Assembly: GCA_016859345.1 (NCBI GenBank)
Contig: CM029121.1
Coordinates: 4,135,529 to 4,199,528 of the forward strand
Source of the DNA: Istiophorus platypterus
Lineage: Eukaryota; Chordata; Actinopteri; Istiophoriformes; Istiophoridae
Direction: 5' to 3'
Length of the DNA stretch: 64,000 nt
In this document: positions 1-9,300 of the stretch, one piece after another
Numbering within the stretch: position 1 is the first letter of the stretch
How the letters are laid out: every line of letters starts with the position of its first letter
Program-made: the position numbers and the translations under genes
The notes under the pieces: model-generated
Told to the model about the DNA's origin: nothing
Database searches by the model: none
The model's input: only the letters and a program-made list of their open reading frames with translations

Positions 1-572
1 AATACTGAAGGTGACAGGGCTCAACCTTGGTCTGCCTAGGATGGTCGAGTTAATCAACAAACGCACTGAAACTGTTAAAAGATTGTTTTTTTATTCCTCA
101 AAGTCCCTGTACAGTATTTACTGAAATTCCCTCCAGCTTTTTAAATGTGTGTCAACCAAGTTTTAGCTCCAAAGTTCTGTTAAAATAAACAAACAAAGCC
201 TCTGCTTTCCAAGTGCCACTCTCCATAGTGTTGTACTGTTGGCAAATGAGCTGCTCCATATTGTGCAATTTACTCAAATTGCTGTATGTGAATTTGTGTA
301 ATCACAAAGTACCAGGGAAGACAGTCTTATCACAAACAGCTAGATATTGACAGTAAGATAATGACAGGAGATTGACAAATATTTCTCCTCTAATGCTGTG
401 ATCTTCTGCATGATTTTATATTTCATTTCAAGAAAATTCTATTTAAAAAAAATGTCCTATTTTTCTTGACTCACTGTGCAGCTCTGTATGAGCGGTAAAG
501 TTAATTTATCATGGTGATAATCATAATGATGATGATGATGAGAGTGTTAATGTAGTCTTTGTTGACATTCAG
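1..572 (+). other. partial intron of tead1 upstream of the first visible exon
   Basis: No TEAD-like coding is visible in any frame. The TEA-domain exons that must precede the exon at 573 are therefore further upstream, outside the window. The stretch ends in the acceptor gttgacattcag at 561-572 and contains a short (GAT) run near 525-541. Confidence 0.7.
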
Positions 573-704
573 GACCAGAATGCCAAGGAGAAAACTCTGC
601 AGAGCATCTCCTCGATGTCCTCAGCTCAAATCGTCTCAGCAACTGCCATACACAGCAAGCTACTGCCTGGAATAGTACGGGCCAGTTTCCCCAGCAATGC
701 ACAG
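573..704 (+). CDS. tead1: tead1 coding exon A (start of linker)
   Basis: 132 nt, 44 codons, phase 0 at both ends, flanked by AG (571-572) and GT (705-706). It starts with DQNAKEKTLQ and includes MSSAQIVSATAIHSKL, which matches the segment just after the TEA domain in TEAD1 (DQ.AK.KALQ...MSSAQIVSATAIHNKL). The downstream part (LPGIVRASFPSNAQ) has diverged from the vertebrate TEAD1 sequence as I know it. Confidence 0.93.
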
Positions 705-832
705 GTGACACACACAAGCTGTATTTAATCTACTCAGATAAATACAGGAAACACTAGGACATGAGTAATAGATATTTTATTTTTCCTACAATCTGGACCA
801 CATATGCCTAGTTTGTGCATTTCAGTGTATTA

Positions 833-896
<64 letters not shown>

Positions 897-3800
897 GTGT
901 GTGTGTGATTTCAGCTGTGGCAGGGAATGATTCCTGGGGGACAGTCCAGCTCCACTACAGAGGAGTAAGTCCAACTCACCTTATTCACCTTACCTAACTT
1001 TATTACCTATTTTCAGCTTTAAAATGTGTTATTGCCTTAATGTTGGACTTAGTGACCATTACAGGTAATCTATGACAGGTAGTCTCAGTGGCAGACATTG
1101 AGCTAGGTAGTGGTCTTTTTTTTATTTCTCTTGTTTTTATATCTAATGTACGTATGCAAAGGAAACATTTCATTAAGTTATTGATACTAATTGTTCTATC
1201 AAATATCTTGGGGAGTACTACTGCAGATGTTGAAAAACACATAGAAAGCTTTTTGTGGCTCTAGAGGGAGCTGTGTGAAGTCTGATAAAAATCCTCACTT
1301 GAGTGATCATCAGTTTCGTCTGAACTCTAAAAGTCTAAAGAAGGAGAACAAATTCTGGGGTTGCGAGTTAGAAAGAACTTTAGCCACTATTTTCATAACG
1401 CCTCCGAATCTCTGATAAACTGTGGGTGGTTTAGTTGCATTGTGCGTAATGTAGGATTTGAAGAAGAATGACCACATCTGGTTCTGTTGCATAGATTTTG
1501 ATCCTTTTTTTTTAATTTTCCATCATGAGTCCAATACTCTTACAGGCAAAGGATATTTAAGTGGTGGAGTACTCTTTCAACCATCAGCATCACTTGCTTA
1601 GCACTTTATCAGGAGCAGCTATCTAAAACTGGGTGGGTCCTCCGTTTGTTATCAAAACAGCCTCAGTTCTTCATGACTTGGATCCCACAAGATGTTGGAA
1701 AAATCCATTTGAGAGGCTGGTCCATGTTGACATGATTGCATCACATCATTTATACAGATTTGTTAGCTGCAAATTCATGCTGCAATTCTCCCGCTCTACC
1801 ACAACCACGTCACAGCGTGACTAAACCTGACAATACGATCATGTCTGCGGACAAAAGGGTAGTGTAGTTATATCCCCGCATAAGAGGATGTTCTCGCTGT
1901 GGTATCAGCATGATCATCTGGTTGAATATGGTTGAATATGGTTGAGTGATTTTTGTTCAGTCACATGACTGATATCTGGAATCTGTCTTTCCTCATTTTG
2001 TAAAATAGCAACTGATTTTATTGTCTATATGAATACCATATGCAGACTTTCAAGTTTGACAGGCTCAGATTCTAAAACCTGCTGTTCTGCTGTTTCCATG
2101 TCTTACGCTATTTCCTGTTCACACAGATAGTAGCTAGAGGGAATCATTTTGCTAAAAGTTCAAACCCTGCTCATTTCATTGCCAGCTGCTATTACATGAC
2201 CATGCGGTGATGATAATGGTAGTAAAGGGGCTTTTATAGCTTTTACTGAACTCAGAGACACTCTTGACCTCTGTGCTCCTGCTCCTGTTAATACGAGTCA
2301 CAGTAAGGAATTCCTTTCTGTATAACATAGGTACAATGTGACCGGCCCGACTGTGTCTCTACTTCTTTCAACCTTTTCAATGCTCTCCTGCCTGTCTGTC
2401 TGTGTCTTTTTTTTTCTGTCAGTATCAAGCCGTTCTCTCAGCAAGCCTACAATGTGCAGACAGCAGGGACCACCACAATCTCAGGTGAGAGGGACCACGG
2501 TATAATTATCTCCTTTCTGAAAAGCAGACAGGCAGCTCTCCCTCCTGTCATTTGGGCCACTGGCTTCTCTACAGGGTGGTGTTTGCCTCTGTCTGGGCAC
2601 CTGGATCTCCAGTGTCCCCTGAGGTTTGTCCTGTGAAGAGGTCAAAAAGAGAAAAAAAGGTGTCTATCTGACTTTTCTTTTAGTACTTGTAATGAAAAAC
2701 ATTGTGTGACTTCTTACTACTCTAAAACAGAAAAGTTGAACTGATATTAAAGTTGTTTTTAAAGTTATTGGTGTGTTTTTAATAACCTAAAGGAAGAAAT
2801 ATCAATTTTGTAATTCTTTTTTACATTTTTGATCTCTAGGGCATTTGAATGTTAAGTTTGGACTGGCAGTGTTGGTGATGCACATCTGAGTGGGTGGATG
2901 CTAAAAACCATTAATATCACTTTAGAGCCAACATTCCCAAAGACAGTTGGTTGGGGTGGGGCTTTTGTTAGCTGTTTCTCCACCTCCTCTGTGATTTGAG
3001 TGCCACCCTTACATGCTACTCCTTGTCACGTCGATGTCACACACTGCCTGTTGCTGTGGAGTTTGATAGTCTGGTCATTTGCCGTCAACACATCTGGTCT
3101 CATGAAAGAGAGACTGCTCATATGAGCCAGGACTCTGGGTTTCTGTAATATGAGACAAACAGAGTGTGAAGGAGCTAGAAATTACTTAGTTTGTGCTGAA
3201 ATAACATAAACAAAAAATATGTGTAGTGCGAATAAGCACTAATTTTAACAAGCTGATCTAAACTAGGTAGCTGTTTCTAGTGGGAAAATGCTCTTACAAT
3301 GTAAGGAAGAAACTTCTAACCTGACCTTCCAGCAATGTTGATTTTTCCTTGATACCAGTTCATTAAGGTCCCTCTGCAGGATTAGTAATTTTACTCAGAG
3401 TGGATGATGAGAGCTGTCATTTCCAGCAGCGTTAAACTAAATGATGAGGGAAGAGGGGCTTTTGTAAATTGAGTGTGTGAGTGTATTAGCCCCCGTGGGA
3501 TTTTGCGGTGTTCTCATCATTGTTGCCAGTTTACATCTACTTTTATCAACTGCCACACCTTCACCTCTGACCTCTTGTCCAAGAGGCTCCAGTAAAGGCA
3601 TAAATTTTACAAATCTACAGCAAAGAATTATGCTAGCATTGCTTTTAACCTTGTTAAATAGCATGATTGTACATGATGACAGTGGTGAAGGGAGGTTAAA
3701 CAGAATGTGTGTGTATGCGTTGTCTAGGTTATGAGCCTCCCACCCAAGCCCAGACACACAGAGAGCCGGCATGGCAAGGTCGCTCCATTGGCACCACCAA

Positions 3801-4583
3801 GCTACGGCTGGTGGAGTTTTCATCTTTCCTGGAGACACAGAGGGACCAGGAGGCAGTGAGTATCACGTACACATTAACACGTGCACATACACACACAGAG
3901 CACCAGACTACATTAAGCACTCCCTATTGTCAAATAAACCGAGATGGTAGATAACCCCACAGCGCAGAGCAGCGTCGAAGCCCTTTGTCTGTCTCCTAGT
4001 ATGAATAACCTTTGTAAAGCTCTATCTGTCTGTCTGCTCAGGCTATCTGTCATCCTGCCATACTGTGGACTCACTGTCATTTTTCTGCCTTGGCCTCACA
4101 GACAGCTGGCATTTGTCTTGTTGCTTTCTGTTTGGACAGTAAAACACCTTGAACTGTTGCACAATGACATAGAAATATTTGTCAAAATGTGCATAATATA
4201 CATTACTGCAAATGAAGTGGAACAGGAAATGCCCTTAAAGGTAGAAACATTTCATTAGAGGAACATTTTCCACCAAGCTTTATTGTTAGACATTAACAAA
4301 ATTGACTGCAGTTGCACTGATGCCCGCTGTTTAAGGAAAGTTTGGTATGTTTTTACAAGCTAGGTATGGTTGAAATGTTTTCTCTTGGTGATCAAGGCCT
4401 GTGGTTGTGGTCAACATAGTGTTACGCTTGATAAGTTTATACCAAGTATAACCACAAACCTACCTTGCTTCCACCTGAAAAGCAGGTAAATACAGTTAGA
4501 ATAAAAGTCAAATTTTAAGTAACCTTAGCAATTTCTTTAATAGAAAAAAATTAAAAAAAAACATAATTAGGAGGGTGTTTTAC

Positions 4584-4614
<31 letters not shown>

Positions 4615-6142
4615 TAGACAATATGACAATAGACATAATAAATATATGAATTTAAAAGTTGTTTCAAACTTTAACTTCTTAACTCTTTCAAATTACAGTT
4701 TTGACATTAAAATGAACTTTTTTGAGCCTTGAAAATATTTTTTATTTTTAGTTTTGGCCATCATTTGCTTATTGACTTTTGTTCTTGTTCGAGAAGAGTG
4801 GTTCTAATTTATGTCTGTGCAATAAAATCAACTTCCTGCAAGTTAGTTTAGCTCAGCTTAGCTTTAGCCCCTGTTTTAGGAAACAGGGGGACCTGCTAGC
4901 CTGGCCCCATCTGATGGTAATAATCACTTATTAATACACCACATCTTGTTTGTTTAATCCTTAAGTATTGGAATATTCCCTTAAACAACCACAGCCTAGT
5001 TTTTTTACACACATTTTGGGTGTCCTTTAATCCAAACAAAAGTGCTGAATGCATTAACCTCCTCATGATACAGCAGCAAAGTTAATGTTTTTAGTATTTG
5101 TGAAACCACATTATTTAGGTCCATGTTTGCTAGTTTTCAGTCTTCTTCTCTCTTGCCTTTGATGGCGTATCACTACTTTTGTTGGCCTAATACCACCACC
5201 AACCGTCTTCTAGTGGGATAGTAAGAAACTGTTGACTTGAATGTTTATCACATCATCTACGTGAAAATGGTAATGCATGTGTGCTCTCGTTTGTATGCAT
5301 AGGATGTAAACAACACAGGAGCTCATTAAAACTTTGCTCCACTTAACATCACTGTGTGTCTTTACAGTGACTAGGTGTCTTTGCCTGTTTCATGTCTCTG
5401 AAACTCAGAAGTAGAGTAGGTTGTTAAAATTTTATTGCAACCGATGTTGATGGTCAAAACTAAAATAAGACCCAGGTTGCAAAAAGAATAAATATTCCTT
5501 AAATTTCTTATTTCTAAGCATCCAAATAAGATCCATATTGTATTTAGAGCATTTGGACACCGGCAATGCTGCAGTTTCTCTGGAATTAACCTAAATGTCA
5601 AATGACAACCAATCCACAGAAAAAATTGTGTTATTTTTGTCAGTCTTTTTTTTTTGGCTATTGTTTCACCCAGCATAAATTAAGTTGTTTTCCATCTGTC
5701 TGCATTTTCTCTGCCTGTACCCTTGTTTGATTCAGCTTTTTCTCTCCCCTCAGTACAACAAGCACCTGTTTGTGCACATCAGCCAGAGCAGTCCGAGCTA
5801 CAGCGACCCGCTGCTGGAATGTGTGGACATAAGGCAGATCTACGACAAGTTTCCAGAAAAGAAGGGAGGCCTCAAGGAGCTGTTCGGCAAGGGCCCGCAA
5901 AACGCCTTCTACCTGATCAAGTTCTGGGTTAGCAGACAAACACTCGCCTAGTATAGATAGAAAATCCTCTGGAACAAAACAACCTTTTTTAACTTCTTCT
6001 TCCTCTCAGTTTTTTGTTTTTGAAAATCATTTTTGTTCTGAGTGTTAGTATGTCCCTAGAATTCCTGTGTTTTTCCTTCCAGTGCAAAGTCTTTGTTTGT
6101 ACTTACAGGTGTGTGTGTGTGTGTGTGTGAGTTTGAGTGTTG

Positions 6143-6176
<34 letters not shown>

Positions 6177-6195
6177 AGTGTGAGTGTTGTGTGTG

Positions 6196-6230
<35 letters not shown>

Positions 6231-6245
6231 GTGAGTGTGAGTGTG

Positions 6246-6278
<33 letters not shown>

Positions 6279-6292
6279 TTGTGTGTGTGTTT

Positions 6293-6372
<80 letters not shown>

Positions 6373-9300
6373 GTGTGTGAGTGTGAGTGTGAGTGTGTGT
6401 GTTTTGTCTTTCCGCCCAGGATATGGAGGTGGTAGGTTGATGAAAGCACAGTTGCTTTGTTTGAACACCTGCTCACCTCCTGATTCACAGGTTGCTCTGT
6501 CTCCACCTGGGTGGGTGTGTGTGTTTCGCTTTTCCTTAAGCGCTGCAGTACATTAAAGGATTTTCAAAAATCCCAGCAACAGAACACATCACATATTTAG
6601 TCATTACTTTTACATTGGACTGGTGCAGAAACTATTATAACACAACTTAAGTTAATTATAGAGGATCTGGGCTATCTGGGTATATGTAGTTTGCAATGCG
6701 TATAGCGGCAAATTTTTCACTCAGGATTCAAAGTAGTTTTTCTGCCTCTACACCAACAACAGCTGTGGCCACAGGCCTCTTTTTTCACAGTGACCTATGT
6801 CCTTGACCATAACTCAAGAATCAATATGCTAATTACGTCAAAATTTCACACAAATATCTATCAGGGAAAATGATAAAGTGATGATATTTTACAGCCAAAA
6901 GATCAAAGTTCAACTTCACTGGCACATCAAGTACACTTGAATTAAATTAAATGAAATTCCTTCAAAGTCTTCACTGCAAATATAGGAGAGACATGGATGT
7001 AAACTGCAACTTTGGTGGAGGCATAGAACGGCAAGCCAGTAATTCTAGTTGAGATTGGACTGAGGAAGATGAAAGCAGGCTTCTTATTCTTACCTGGTAA
7101 CCATCAACTGAAATGATAGGTAGCAGACTATATCAGCTCTTTATCAGTTTCTAGCTAACTCATTTTAAAACAAGAACTCTGTAAAAAGGGTTTTAAATAT
7201 GCAGTTGATTCTTGCATTGTTCTTGTATGGTCCTAGTATTATAAGTATAATGAGGTAAAAAGATCAGTCTCGGATTTTATTCTAACATAATTCTGTTTAG
7301 CTTCCTATCTTACTTGGACAAGTAAACCAGAGGTTAGATGTATGCTTTAATGTTCGCATTTTCATATAGTAATTTTCACTCGCAATGTTACGAGAGAAAG
7401 GCCCTTGGCGATAACCAACCCGTGTATTTTCACTGAACGTAAAAATTTTTTACATAATGAGTTTAGTTGGAACTGCAAGAGTGTAAACTTCCTACAATTG
7501 AGCAGAGAGTAGGACGGAGCTGCTAACATTACATTAAGCCATGGGTTTCCAACATGTTGTTGGTGAGAGATATTTACAATAATTGTCCCAAATTAGCTAC
7601 TGTAAGTTCCTGTTTGCTGTGTACCAAATAATTATACCCAGGCAAGCTCTTTTTTGTCCAGTTTGGGTGGATATCAGACATAAATGTATTCTTCGAAGTG
7701 TATTGCACAGAATCAAAGACTTGACATAGATATGATGTATGATGTGAGTTTAAGATGGTTTTTGTACAGCTGGTGTGGTTTGGAGTTCAGTTTGAGTGTT
7801 TTGATACAATACGTGAATAACTAACTAGTAATATAGGATATGAGTTGCTCTCAGCCACTTTCATTTAATCAAAGTAGTTCTCAGAGGAAAAAAGGTGGCG
7901 ACCATTGGCTTCCAAGCCCTGCTTCTATACAGTGTGGAGGTGCCACTGTGTAGAGTTTTTTTTACGTAACCCCGCAAAATAATGTATATTTTCCTTGGCT
8001 TTGAAAGTTGCCATGGTTTAGGCTACTACTGTAACTAGTGAGGTAGTTTTTTATGTTACATGACTTAAACTTTTACTTCAAAACAGACAGCACTTTCTAA
8101 AAAGGCACTCCTCTACCTCTTTAAAGGCAGAGAGAGTATGCCTGTAAAGACCCTTGTATCCTTTCAACATATGGAGAAATCCAAAGCTTGACGGGCCTGC
8201 ACTGCCTATTACAGCTGCTAAGTTATGGCTTGATCCTATTTAGAGTCCATCAATGGTCAATTATCAAAGTGATGGACAGGATGAGTTTGAATTTTATCAG
8301 ACAGTAGGCTCATGGAGAGGATGGTAAACGTAGAAGTCATAAGGTGTGCTTGCAGCATGAAAACAGAGTGCGCCTGTCATGTAGAGAGCTTCCCCTCTTA
8401 ATTTAATTAAAAATCTGCTGGTTGATAGAGCACAGTTTGATGTTTGCATGTGTGTGTGTGTGAATTAAGGTGAATGTGGGTGACTTCATATATCGTGTAT
8501 GCGTACATATGTGTGTGTGAGTTCTCATCCTGAAACACACATTGCTCCTTGGAGAACTCATTACAAATAGTACAAACCCTTCTCCACTTCTCTCAGCCTG
8601 TAATTCAGGTTCAGCATGATCTCACTGTTCTGATTAGACATTTTCCACTTTCGACTTCAGTGGCACAAAGTTAAGAATATAGTTTTTGCTCTGTAGAATA
8701 TTGCATTTTTAGAAAGCAGATTAGTATCTTACTATTTGTATATTTATGTATAAGCTTGAGCAAACATGCTACCAAAAGTTTGGCTAGAAAACAAAGTGAA
8801 ACAGCAATCTCAAATGTTTTTACTACCTTTTGGTTTTGTTTGTCCAGGTTTTAAGATGTCTCTCTCAAACATTTCTGTCTCCTCCATGATGTAACCTGGG
8901 GGGGGGGTCATTTGTTGTCATATTCGTATTTCTAACATAACTAAACAATTACTTTTAACCCTCTAATAACCAGCTTTCTGCAGGTAACCCATTCATGTCA
9001 GACTCATGCGCAGCCTAAACTTAGAAAGGAAGCAGAAATTCATGGAAATTTATTTTACAATCTCAAAGCTACTTGGGAAGAAACAGGAGTGAAACTGTGA
9101 CTAACTGATAAATCAATAGCAGCTTCTCCATCGAGTGTCCCTGTCTGGATAATGCATAGACCTTCGAACAGATTTCATTCTCCAGGAGACGTAGTCCCAC
9201 TAAAGCTGTCCCAGTTATCTTCCTTATAGTGGTATAGGTTAATGAATGTATCTACAGTTCCCATCTACAGTCACTTTACTGATGTCTTGTTTGATGAGCA

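Larger units (their letters stand above)
3856..5753 (+). other. tead1 intron between exons D and E
   Basis: A 1.9-kb intron. It contains an (AT)n tract at 4584-4610 and, at about 4845-4985, a partial copy of the palindromic interspersed family described separately. The rest shows nothing recognisable. The acceptor is tctctcccctcag, a strong pyrimidine tract. Confidence 0.75.

Noticed and set aside
3437..3838. 133-codon minus-strand ORF overlapping tead1 exon D
   Set aside because: Shadow of a real exon on the other strand, with no domain or splice context of its own.
6045..6556. Several ORFs of alternating Cys-Val or His-Thr
   Set aside because: Translations of the TG/CA microsatellite; the same applies at 834, 10.9, 28.2-28.5, 40.3, 49.0 and 52.5 kb.
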